In this document: piece by piece, positions 9,316 through 20,200 of the stretch | How the letters are laid out: every line of letters begins with the position of its first letter | Numbering within the stretch: position 1 is the first letter of the stretch | Source: Solanum dulcamara | Lineage: Eukaryota > Streptophyta > Magnoliopsida > Solanales > Solanaceae | NCBI RefSeq assembly: GCF_947179165.1 | Contig: NC_077240.1 | Coordinates: 29,808,001-29,872,000, forward strand | Direction: 5' to 3' | DNA: 64,000 nucleotides | Position numbers and translations under genes: made by a program | Notes under the pieces: generated by a model | The model's database searches: none | Told to the model about the DNA's origin: nothing | The model's input: the letters and a program-made list of their open reading frames with translations, nothing else

Positions 9316-12300
9316 GCAATTAATGAGTGCAAAGATATTGAGAATGGTCTAGAAAAGCCCTTTCTTGAAAATGCCAAAATTGTTGATTCTGAATATAAAG
9401 AAGCTCAAGATGGATCTATTTGGATGGTTTTATTAAGCACTTTTGTTGTTGTTTGTGGTTCTTTTGAATTTGGATCATGTGTAAGTATTTCTATTTTCAA
9501 TTTTTTTTCAAGTGAGGATATTAAAAAAATGATTTTTTTTCCTTCTAAAACAAGTTTATTATATTTTTTTATTTTAATTTGTATGACTTGCTTCTCAATT
9601 TATACGATTCACTCTCAGATGTCTTTTTGCAGGTGGGGTACTCTGCACCCACACAATCTGAAATTAGAAATGACTTGAATTTAACTCTAGCCCAGGTTGG
9701 TATTTATAAAATTAATTCTTCATGACTTCTAATTTATTTTTCCATTTTTTATAAACTGAAGGTAATTTATTTTTTTTGCAGTACTCCATGTTTGGTTCCA
9801 TTATAACTATTGGTGCCATGATTGGAGCAATCACAAGTGGAAGAATTGCAGACTTTATTGGGAGAAAAGGGGTATGTAATTGTAAAAGAAACCAGAAAAA
9901 AACTTTCAAAAAAAAAAAACTTTTTATTAGCTAAATTAATGAGATTTTGGTATGGTTTTTTTGGAACAGGCAATGAGAATGTCAGCTATATTTTGTATTA
10001 CTGGATGGCTAGCTGTCTATTTTTCCATGGTATGAATATATATACGGAAAAGGGTCTAAAATAATTTGAACTATTGGAAAAGGTATAAAAATATCTCTTA
10101 TTCATCTATTAGCCTAAAATATCCTTAATATCCACCTTTAAGTCTAAAAATTGACCTTTTCTTTAACAGAAAAGGACATTTCAGGTCCAATAGATGGATG
10201 AGGGGCATTTTTGTACCATTTTTAATAGTTCGAAGATATTTTAGGCCCTTTTAATAGAATTTTAATTAAATAATTTAAATGATTTTTTTTAAACACGTGG
10301 CGGCCATCTATTGATTACAATTTAATTATATAAAATTAATTATAAATCAAAATTTATTTAACAATATTTTAATTAAATAATTTGAATAATTTTTTTAAAC
10401 ACGTGGCGGCCATCTATTGGTTACAATTTAATTATTTTAAAATCAAAATTTATTTAACAGAATTTTAATTAAATAATTTGAATAATTTTTTTAAGCACGT
10501 GACGGCCATCTATTGGTTTCAATTTAATTATTTAAAATTAATTATAAATCAAAATTTATTAAACAGAGTTTTAATTAAATAATTTTTTAAACACGTGGTG
10601 GCCATCTATTGGTTACAATTTAATTATTTAAAATTAATTATAAATCAAAATTTATTTAAAATAATTTTAATTAAATAATTTGAATAATTTTTTTAAACAC
10701 GTGTCGGCCATTTATTGGTTACAATTTAATTATTTAAAATCAATTATAAATTAAAATTTATTTAACAAAATTTTAATTATGAAAATTAGCCTAAAATGCC
10801 CTCAAACTATTGAAAATAGTACAAAAATGTTCTCCATCCATCTACTGGACCTAAAATGCCATTTTTCATTGAAGAAAAGGTCATTTTTGGACCTAAAGGT
10901 GGATGTCAAGGCATTTTAGGCTCAATAGATAGATGAGAGACATTTTTGTATCATTTTCAATAGTTCAAGGACATTTGAGGCCCTTTTCCGTATATATATA
11001 TATATAAATAATTATTATTTCTCTATGATTTTTTATTTTTTTTTTACCCCAATTTTGAAGGATTTATAGTGTTTCCACACTTTCCCTCCAGTGTGACTCA
11101 AACCCAGGACCTACCGATTGGGTGGAGGTGCTTAACCAACTGAGTTATTTCTCTATGATGATTCAGGGAACTTTGGTACTTGATATGGGAAGGTTCCTCA
11201 CAGGATATGGCATTGGAATATTCTCATATGTGGTAAATATTTTTAATTTTGTTTTTACTCTTAGATACTAAAATAAATTCAAGAATTCTAATTTCTTGGT
11301 AAATCAACCAGGTTCCAGTGTTTATTGCTGAAATAGCTCCAAAGAATCTACGTGGAGGATTGACAACAATTAATCAAGTAAGAAAACCCAAAAGTCAAGT
11401 TCTTTGTTTAATTAAGACCAACCTGATACTATAGATTAATAAATTTAGAAAAAGGGTAAACGTAAGATAAAAAAGCTTCTTTTTTTTCTTTTTAACTTTA
11501 GAAGTTGTGGGGTTCTAATTTTTGTGGTCAATTGTTCACTTTGCAGCTTATGATTGTTTGTGGTTCATCAGTTGCTTACTTACTTGGAACCGTCATAACA
11601 TGGAGAAATCTTGCTTTAACTGGTAATTCTTGGATCATCCCATATAATTATTGTTCTGATTCAACCAACTGATCCACTAAAATTTTTCAAAGAAGTAAAG
11701 ATAATTTACCTTTTGAGTCATAAGAAAATGAACTTAGAGATGAGGACTGAATGATATGTTTCATTTGTAGGAATTCTTCCATGCACTTTCTTGCTAGTAG
11801 GTTTATGCTTTATCCCAGAATCTCCAAGATGGCTGGTGAGTTTTCAACATAAAATGGATTACATTTAAGTTTCATCATGAATGAGAGGAACAAAGTGAAA
11901 AATATATTATATTGCAGGCAAAAGTAGGTCTTGAGAAAGAATTTGAAGTGGCATTAAGAAAGCTTCGTGGTAAAGATGCTGATGTTTCTCGTGAAGCTGC
12001 TGAAATCCAGGCTTATGTTGATACTCTTCAAAGCCTCCCCAAGACTCGAATCTTGGATTTGTTCGGTAGCAAATACATCCGATCTGTGATCGTAAGCCAT
12101 TTCCTGAAATTACGCATTTAGAAGAGCTTAGACAGAGCTAATATTCTTGAAATTCAATTCTTCAACTTCTATTTTTCAGATTGGTGTTGGATTGATGGTG
12201 TTCCAACAGTTTATAGGAATAAACGGTATAGGTTTCTATGCTAGCCAGACTTTTGAATCAGCAGGTAACGCTGTCCTTACACTTTTTTACTCCTCCATTG

Positions 12301-13464
12301 ACGAAGAAGTAAAATGCTCCGAACAACGTTACTAATGATGTGAAAGAAAAAATGCAGGACTCTCTAACAGCAATATTGGGACTATTTCCTATGCTGTAGT
12401 GCAGGTTTGTAAATCTTGACAACTTGTTAAAAAACTGATAAAATTCCAAAGTGTGTGGAAGTGTTGGATTACTATCTAGTCTTATTACTTTGACAGGTTC
12501 CCATTACTGTTGTTGGTGCATTTTTGATGGACAGATCAGGAAGAAGACCACTTCTTATGGTAAATTCAATTTTTTTCATCTTCTGATAACGCTAACTAAA
12601 TAAAATTTGGTGGAGATAGAGCATTTAGACGAGCTGTTTCATCGTTTTCAGGTGTCAGCAACAGGGACGTTTGTTGGTTGTTTTCTGACTGGAGCTTCTT
12701 TCTACCTAAAGGTAACTCACTGAAAGCACAAAATTTCAATTAGTTAGTAATAAAAGTTGTTACTTCTTATTTGACAATATCTTTCCTTTTGTTAACCAGG
12801 GAAATGGCATCTTACTTGAATGGGTTCCAATTCTAGCTGTATCTGGTGTACTGGTTTACATATCGGCTTTTTCAATTGGAATGGGAGCAGTTCCTTGGGT
12901 TATTATGTCAGAGGTAATTCAAATCAGTTGCTTTATTTTAGTAGAAGGAGCCGTTCTCAAGTAGTGTTCCATCTATTACGCATTATTCAATATCAACTAG
13001 TCTGAGGTTATTTGACATGAGCTTAAGCTCGATATACACAATGTGTTATATCAAATACACCTTTAACCCTTGATCACTTCTATCCAAACATTGTGTAAGC
13101 TTGAAATAACTTGAAAAAATTTCTGCTCTAATATTGCAGATATTCCCAATTCATGTAAAAAGTGCTGCTGGAAGCCTGGTAGTTTTAGTGAACTGGTTGG
13201 GCGCGTGGGCTGTTTCTTACACTTTCGGTTTCCTCATGGCCTGGACTGCCACTGGTAATTTTCTACATACTCTGCATACATGAAAATTCTAACACCCTTT
13301 AGGCTTTTCTTTTGACTTAGCTTTTTATTTTTTGGGGGGAATTTTCAGGTACATTTATGCTATATGCTGGATTCTCTGTACTCACTATACTATTTGTAGC
13401 AAAGGTAGTGCCAGAAACAAAGGGGAAAACATTGGAGGAAATTCAGGCCATCATCAATTCTTGA
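9313..13464 (+). CDS. ERD6-like sugar transporter (MFS family)
   Basis: Sixteen coding exons can be joined with GT-AG introns in frame: 9313-9480, 9633-9695, 9782-9871, 9970-10029, 11167-11232, 11312-11377, 11547-11622, 11771-11835, 11918-12091, 12180-12264, 12358-12404, 12497-12559, 12652-12711, 12800-12913, 13140-13254 and 13349-13464. They encode 475 residues, normal for this family. Signatures of the sugar porter family are GRKG (residues 104-107), RFLTGYGIG (about 134-142), PESPRWL (212-218), QQFIGING (about 284-291), GRRPLLM (335-341) and [12 protein letters not shown] near the C-terminus. Hydrophobic blocks fit 12 membrane spans. ERD6-like proteins move monosaccharides by facilitated diffusion or proton coupling, mostly at the tonoplast; the exact substrate is not readable here. 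The start was chosen because the N-terminal ENGLEKPFL motif is typical and a TATA box lies upstream. Intron 4 (10030-11166) is swollen by a MITE-like element and a SINE. Confidence 0.94.
10045..10990. mobile_element. Long-TIR non-autonomous element in intron 4 of the sugar transporter
   Basis: The left end CGGAAAAGGGTCTAAAAT and the inverted right end (CGGAAAAGGGCCTCAAAT on the minus strand) form terminal inverted repeats. These extend imperfectly for about 150-200 bases (TTGAACTATTG, CATCTATT, TTAGGTCCAAAAATGACC). TA-rich sequence flanks both ends. There is no coding capacity. The centre is a tandem array, listed separately. Related terminal sequence is seen again near 58960-59095. Confidence 0.8.
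10255..10790. repeat. Five tandem units of about 100 bp, each with a CACGTG motif
   Basis: The phrase AAACACGTGGCGGCCATCTA and its variants recur with CACGTG cores at 10294, 10400, 10496, 10592 and 10699, spaced 96-107 bases apart. Between them lie shared AT-rich blocks (TTACAATTTAATTATT, AATCAAAATTTATTTAAC). ACACGTGGC is the classic G-box/ABRE core bound by bZIP and bHLH factors. The array is the centre of the intron element. Confidence 0.9.
11040..11144 (-). mobile_element. tRNA-derived SINE with 15-bp target-site duplication
   Basis: On the minus strand it starts with an A-box-like TAACTCAGTTGGTTAAGC and a B-box-like GGGTTTGAGTC, and ends in an A-rich tail (T-run at 11040-11057 on the + strand). 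The 15-bp direct repeat TTATTTCTCTATGAT flanks it at 11025-11039 and 11145-11159. The insertion ends only about 20 bases before the intron 4 acceptor (AG at 11165-11166). Confidence 0.85.
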
Positions 13465-14200
13465 CTGGAAATTTCACAATCTAGTTTAGCCAACTAGACA
13501 GACGGACCTCGGATAGCACACATTATTAATCGAGAAATGGTTCAAATTTTTTGATGATGGAGAAACAAAAGAAGGAACGGGATCAACGGAAACTTCCCTC
13601 TTGTACTAAAACCGGATATCCCAAGAAGAAGGGAATTCGACTGTGTAGATTTTATTCTAGGTTTTGTAGCAAATAATTTTTTGTAGAAAATACGTTGTTG
13701 AATGAAAGATGAAGTTAAAGCTGCATTGAGAAGGGAAAAAAAAAAACTTGATCCTGCTTTACTCAATTAGTCCAATCATTTGTTGAACTATTTGGCTTAG
13801 TGTCAGATTTTAGTGCTTTAGAGGTTGTTTCATAGTGTGCATAAGAGTATCGGTAATACATGTATTTTCCCCTAAAAGCTTGATCTTACTTTTTTTTAAA
13901 ATAAGCATTTTTGGTCCCTCAAAAATTTGACCAATCAAACTATAAATCAATAAAAATATTACAAAATTAGCTCATGGATACGCAGGATCTTCAAAAGTTG
14001 TTATAGATGTAATTTTGTCCTTGTTTAACTCGTTAACTCAAGAACTTAAATCAATCAAAAATAGATTATTTTTAACATGTATGTATCTAAAGTACATCAA
14101 TCAGTCAAATTAAATACATGTATTCGAAACTAATCTCAAAAAAATTATGTAATTATTAAAACTATTATTTCATTCGACGATGAATTTATGAATTTCGGAT
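13465..14200. other. 3' UTR of the transporter, then intergenic DNA
   Basis: The first 250-300 bases after the TGA are a likely 3' UTR. No single polyadenylation signal stands out. The remainder is AT-rich spacer with no gene. Confidence 0.45.
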
Positions 14201-14209
14201 CGAAGAAGA

Positions 14210-14560
14210 GGCAGATCAAAATATGGTGCGCCCAAAGGTGCTCATTGAGCCGCTCCCTAATGGCAAAAATCATCTCCCATTATCCTTATGTTCTGAACTT
14301 GCTTCTTGGTACAAGGGGAGGGTTTTTTCCCCTGTGATGTGTACCTCTGTCTTTGAAGAAAGAGTGGAGGGGGACTAGTTTTGTAGAGAGGTATTCAACA
14401 AGCGTCACTCAACTGCGCTAACTAAGCCGTGTTTGATCGTCGCGTACATGCTCCGTTACAGCTTCGTGAAGACATTCCCGCTGCTACAATTGGAATTGAC
14501 GGTACTAGTTCTATTAGAGTAAGAGCTTTCGCTGAAATAACCATGTTAATTTTGAATCAC
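14210..14560. other. GC-richer island of unknown origin
   Basis: Unlike the AT-rich flanks, this stretch has mixed, coding-like composition. An ATG at 14224 opens a 51-codon frame to a TAG at 14377-14379. A second open stretch follows around 14430-14540 (frame reading FDRRVHAPLQLREDIPAATIG). I do not recognise either product. An old gene fragment or organelle-derived insert are possible; neither is shown. Confidence 0.3.
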
Positions 14561-14855
14561 GGGAATCCGTGGTCCTCCGATTAAATTCAATATATTACTT
14601 GTATTCTTAAAGAATATATTAACTATTAACAAAAGAAACCCATGCTCAAAGTAACTAGATGGTTCATTGGTTTGAGGGTTTGTTTTTAACATTATGGTCT
14701 CTCGTTTGAATTTAGCCAATAGCATATTTTGTTCATTAATTTTTATTATTTTGAAAAAAAAGTCAGTAAGCTCCAGTATAACATTAATTAGTAAACAATC
14801 AAATAAAAATTATTTCAATCAAACGCCTTCTTTTTTGCTCGTCAAGTTTTTTGGG

Positions 14856-15651
14856 AAAAGGACCAGATATACATACCCCTTAACTTTTCATTTAGTATTG
14901 ATGTACTCCTTGTTACAAAATTGACTCACATATATGGGCCGTTACAAAAGTGGCTCATATATAATATACCTCTACAGTTATAAAAGTAGCTCACATATAC
15001 TCCTACCATCACAAAAATAACTTACATATACCTTTTCATCTAACAGAATTGAAAAAAATTATTTGAAATTATTTTTTTATTTTTAATTATAATAAATTAT
15101 GTAAGGGTATATTTGATCTTTTTCACACATAAATTATCATTTGACTTATTTAACTATCATTATTTGAGTTTCTTATTCTTATTTCATTTTTTTTCATTCT
15201 TTAGTGTAAAAATAAGAGAAATAAAAAGAAAGAAGTGTGAATTGAAAAAGAGAAAAAAGTAAGAAAAAATTATAAAGCATTTTTTTGCGGCTATATGGTA
15301 ATTTAAACAATTTTCTTCGACTATATTGTAATTTAATTTTTGTATCTATTAAAAAAATTGGGGCATTTATAATAAATTTTACAATAAAATTAGTGAGAAA
15401 AATAAATTTGATCATCAAAACAATAAATCCAAATTATCTGTTGAATAAAAAAAAAATTTAAAAAAAAGTGAGAAAGATCAAATATATCCATATATGGATT
15501 TTTTTAATATTATTTTTTACACTTTCATTAGAGGAAAATTGTATATGTGAGTCATTTATGTAATAATAGGGATATATATGAGTCACTTTCATAACGAGGG
15601 ATATATCAACTTTAAATACCAAAAATTAAGAGGTATATCATGTCATTTTTT
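14856..15651. mobile_element. Long-TIR MITE-like element, copy A
   Basis: The left end (GGACCAGATATACATACCCC, then TGACTCACATATATG) is repeated inverted at the right end (ATGACATGATATACCTC and TGACTCATATATATCCC read on the minus strand). The TIRs are about 100-150 bp. The centre is AT-rich with ACTTAT and TTAGTGTAAAAATAAGAG phrases shared with copy B at 25703-26406. No transposase is present. Confidence 0.78.
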
Positions 15652-16779
15652 AAATTTTTTTTTAAAATCTTATCCTTAAAATAATAATGCATCCATATAT
15701 TTAAAATCCTAAATTCTCCTCTATTTTCATCGAGTAATTAGCACGTATAGTAGTGTGCTTTGTGAAATTTTCTTGAATTTATTTATAAAGCTCAAAAATA
15801 AAAGTACAGGAAAAAGCCAATTCTGGTTCAAGCACTAAACGAACAAAAACAAAACAAAAGCAACAACAACCAATTATGATTTCTTATTGCCAGATAAAAA
15901 TCAAACCTTTTCCAGGTTTGCAGGGATATAACGAGTGATTGGGGTTGCTTGGTTATCATTTATTTGCTCATTAATTTGTTTTTCTTCTCTCCTTGTTTTT
16001 TGATTTTATTTTAGTACATGATTAATAATTGAAAAATCGAATTAAATTAAATTAAAATTGATAATAATGAAACCAATAAATATATATTATGTTATATTTG
16101 ATTTATTTTTATAATCAATTAAATCAATTTGATTTTAATTTTGAGCAATAACCGACTTAAATCAATCCGTGAACACCCTATTCTAAGTTATAAGTCATCC
16201 AAGCAGAACCTCAATGAAAGGCCAAACAACACAAATTTCACAAGTTTAGAGCTTAATTACGTGTTTTTTTGCGAGTTTTTGAAATTACAGTTCGAGCTAG
16301 ATTTTGTTCCTCAGATACATGTTTATATGTGGTGCGTCCAGATACATATATATCGAATATATGGGATCAAAATTAAGTATAATTTATTTTAGATATACTA
16401 TATTTAAGTGAATTCACATGTATCTTTGGGTACACTGATTCTCTCCCACCTCTCTCCATATGCATTTGCTATCCTAGATGATTTTTTTTTAGTGTAATTC
16501 ATATGTATATGAGATACACCGACTCTTTCGCTTGCCTCCCTTCTATCTTGCTTGCCTCCTTTTTATGTCGCTCGCCTCTCTTCTTATGTATTTGTATTAC
16601 CAAGTAAATTTGATAACATAAATACATGTATGTAGATTGAAGTCTGATATGAAATTATTAATTACATAAATAATATATAATTCAAAGTATAGAAAGAATA
16701 AATAAATATTATAAAAATATTCATGTAATTAGTCAGTCTAGTTACCAAAACACCCCAGCTATTAGCAAAGTCCAATAGG
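15652..16779. other. Intergenic DNA
   Basis: AT-rich spacer with no supported gene. At 16430-16580 a block with repeated CTCGCCTC/CTTGCCTCC and GATACA phrases looks like a fragment of a dispersed Solanaceae repeat. The promoter of the WD40 gene probably lies in the last part, but no clear TATA box stands out. Confidence 0.4.
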
Positions 16780-17299
16780 TGTTGCAGATTTTCCAACTTC
16801 TAGGAGTAGACCTTCTACTTCCACGTATTTGCTGCACAAACCGTCAGCCCTTTGCTCCAATTCTTCAACATTTCATCAATACTCTTCAACAAAATCCAAA
16901 TTTACTTCCACCCAAATCACTTTCTTGGATTCTGCGTATCCTTCTCAATCCTAAGGAATCAAAGTTTTCTTAATGCCCATTTGAGTTCACTTATTTCCAT
17001 GTTCTATTGCTACAACTGTTTAATTTGATCCTAAGAAATTCTCTCTATATCTTGTATGAAAAAGTTACAATCTTTTGGAATTTGGAGCTAAAGGGTTTGT
17101 TCAGATTACCTCAGTTTATTTTGATAGCTAGTGCTTCCTGGGTGACTTTATCTAGCACCATTTTATGTCAATTTCAACGCCGTTTTCTCTTTTGTTTGAT
17201 CTGATTGCCCATTTAATAAGGTCTCTTACTTAAAATTTGTTCTTCAGTTTGGTGTAGCATGGTTAGGTACTTTGGAGGGAAGTGAAAAAAGACAAGACC
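16780..17299 (+). promoter_or_regulatory. Probable 5' leader region of the WD40 gene, with a small uORF
   Basis: The region has C/T-rich leader-like sequence. A possible 3' splice site TTGTTCTTCAG ends at 17247, so a leader intron is plausible. A nine-codon upstream frame (ATG 17259 to TGA 17283-17285) ends 14 bases before the main ATG at 17300, close enough to affect initiation if it is in the mRNA. Exon limits of the leader are not resolved. Confidence 0.4.
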
Positions 17300-20200
17300 A
17301 TGAGCAGGTCTAGAAGGTTCTTGAATGAAAGTGCAAGGGGAGATGGGATAAAACATATTGATCAAAGAGGTGGAACAAGTTTTCTTGATCATGAAATTTC
17401 TCAACTCACAAAGATTAGGTCAAACCCCCATGAAAGAATGAGACACTTGCTTCCTGGCAAGGCAAAAGAACCAGTTTCATCTCTTAAAATGTTGGCTGCT
17501 AGGGAAGGGAATTATACAGGCAGAGGAAGATTTTCATCTTCTGACTGTTGTCATCTTCTGAGCCGGTATCTTCCAACAAATAGTCCTTCTGTAGTTGACC
17601 AAATGAGGAGCTGTGCTTATGTTTCACAGTTTTCGACGAATGGTTCTCTTTTTGTTGCTGGATTTCAGGTTTGATCCATGTACCCGAATTTTCTATTTCC
17701 AAAAATATAGTGAGTTCTTATCTATGTTTCGTGACCATTGTCATGTTATGATCTCATTGTTATTCCTGGAAACAGGAAAGTCATATTAGGATATATAATG
17801 TTGATCAAGGCTGGAAAATCCAGAAGGATATTAGAGCAAAAAGTTTAAGATGGACAATAACTGATACATCGCTTTCTCCTGACCAACGTTTTCTTGTAAG
17901 TTCGTGATGACTAACACAACTTTGTGCATAACTAGTCCCTGTCCATGTGGTTGTAAATGGGATTTTGTTGGTTCTTATGCTTCCAGGAATCTGCTAAAAG
18001 ATACTAAAGTATTTCTTGACTCTGTATCTGTTGTTTTCTTGCATTACACTGTTTATAGATATTGAAATGAATGCCTTCCCAATAAATCTGGCTACTTTAT
18101 TTCTATTTTGCTTCAACAGAGTCTGTGACAGTGAGGATAAGCTTTGTTTTCTTGTTACATCATGAAAGATATTTTCAGTACATTATCGCAAGCTCCTAAT
18201 ATGTGATGCATCTATAACTTATTGAATTTGGTTTACATAGCATCTAGTCCACCATGGTTTTCTGCTGTCATTTCTTCTGTCACAATTCTGAGTTGGTTTT
18301 TATGTGTTGATCACAGGTTTATTCCAGTATTTCACCCATTGTCCATATTGTTGATGTTGGATCTGGCATGAAACAGTCTGTTGCAAATGTTACGGTATGT
18401 TTTACTTGTTATATGTCGAACCATGTAAAAGATAGAAGACTTATGATAACATATCCTGCATCTTTGCTGCACTATTCTATCACCTTTTGATATCATAGAA
18501 GTCATTAATGGGTACTCCTGTGAATTTCGTGATAAAAAGTGACTGGAAATTTCCAATACAGAGGAAATAAGTTTACCAGTATTCTGGTTTTCAAATGAAG
18601 AATCTGAAATTTTGTTATAATTTCTGATCACCTATACAAACAGTGAAGACATCATTTGCTTCCCCTTTCTTTTTAGGGTAATAAAGGTGATGATGCTAAT
18701 TTAATGTATCCTGTACATCGTGTTATATTAGTTGGTTCAGCAAGAGGTGGTATGTTGTGCCTCGTTTTAGGGCAGTAATAGTGCCACTATAATTTCCATT
18801 AGGGCAATTGGAGGTCTTATTTAAGGGATTCATTGGGTATGAAATGGTGTATATCATGATTGTCAGTTGTCATAGTGAACTTCTATCATCAATGACCACT
18901 AGTGTCAATGTAGCTTTTTGAAAGCCATATCAAAAGACTTCATGTAGTAATAGAGATGTTTTTAAGTGTGATAGTATTAAATTTCAACTATCTTTTGCAT
19001 TTACAAGATCAACAAAGTAAAAAAAATACACCAAGAATACTAAATTCTAAAGTTTCATACTTTGGTTTTGTATACTTTGAACCCTCTTACTTCGGTTATG
19101 TATACTTTGAACCCTCTTACATCACCCCTTCGGGAGTTTCTTGCATACACTAATGTATATCAATGATGTGGTGGAGGATAAACAACAGAAGATTCTTGCT
19201 TTTTGTTGTGGTATCATGGATATTGGACCTCATTTGGCACTTCAATTCTTGTCACTATTTCTAAAAGAGGATTAATGTTGAAAGTGAACAATCAACCACA
19301 TGATGAGAGTATCTAATACCTTGCAGTTCAGCAATACTTCAGATCAATTTCTAGTTAACTAGTGCCTTAAAAGTAGTTTTTACTAGTTCTCCGAATCTGT
19401 GATCAAAAGTAAATTAGTTTTGAAGCTCTAGTGTGTAGCTGACTCCTCTTCAGATCTATAATGTGAAGCTGTTGTACGGAAGTCTGACCCCAGTAGTCCT
19501 CCTTAGATATCCCTATAGATGGGTAGCTTCTTTACAAAAGGGTTTAGTAATTAGGTAGATGAGCTTCGGCTGCATTTGTCTGAAAGCTCAATTTAAGGAG
19601 GTTCATCTGGTCCTTGATGAGGTGGCCACCCATCTTGACTTGGTGTATGTTAATTTTTCTGGTATTTCCTCTTTTTCTGCAGGAAATTCATGAAGGCTTG
19701 GAATTTACTTCCCCTACCTATGATTATGACAGTTATACATTTGGAATATTCTCTGTGAAGTTTTCTACTGATGGGCGAGAACTTGTTGCTGGTAGCAGCG
19801 ACAGTTCAATATATGTTTATGATCTTGAAGCAAAAAGGCTAAGTCTCCAAATTCCAGCTCATACGGTATTGTAATATTCTTCTAGTGATAGCAGATATGG
19901 CTAACAATCCATTTTGGTATCATTTTCATACAATGTTATTTTCCAAGTTTATCTTCTCATGAAATCTACAAAGAATTTGGGTGTTCCCCTGAAGTAGGTA
20001 CCTTGAAATAATGTTACTGTCATCAGGTGATTTAAATATTATGTGTGCTATATCTAATTAGATAGGAAGGAGGGTGTGGAGGACACGTATTAGGATAACA
20101 TGTTAGTAGGTAGTGTAGGGTTGTCTTGCTTAGGATGGTTGGTGTTTCGCCATTTTACTAGTTGTTTTATTGTAGTTCGTGTTTTTTGATATATAGCATT

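Noticed and set aside
14210..14560. Calling this island mitochondrial or plastid DNA
   Set aside because: Composition alone is not enough, and I could not match it to an organelle gene that I know.
17282..17299. N-terminal extension of the WD40 protein from a GTG at 17282
   Set aside because: Plant nuclear genes start at ATG. The ATG at 17300 gives the expected family length.
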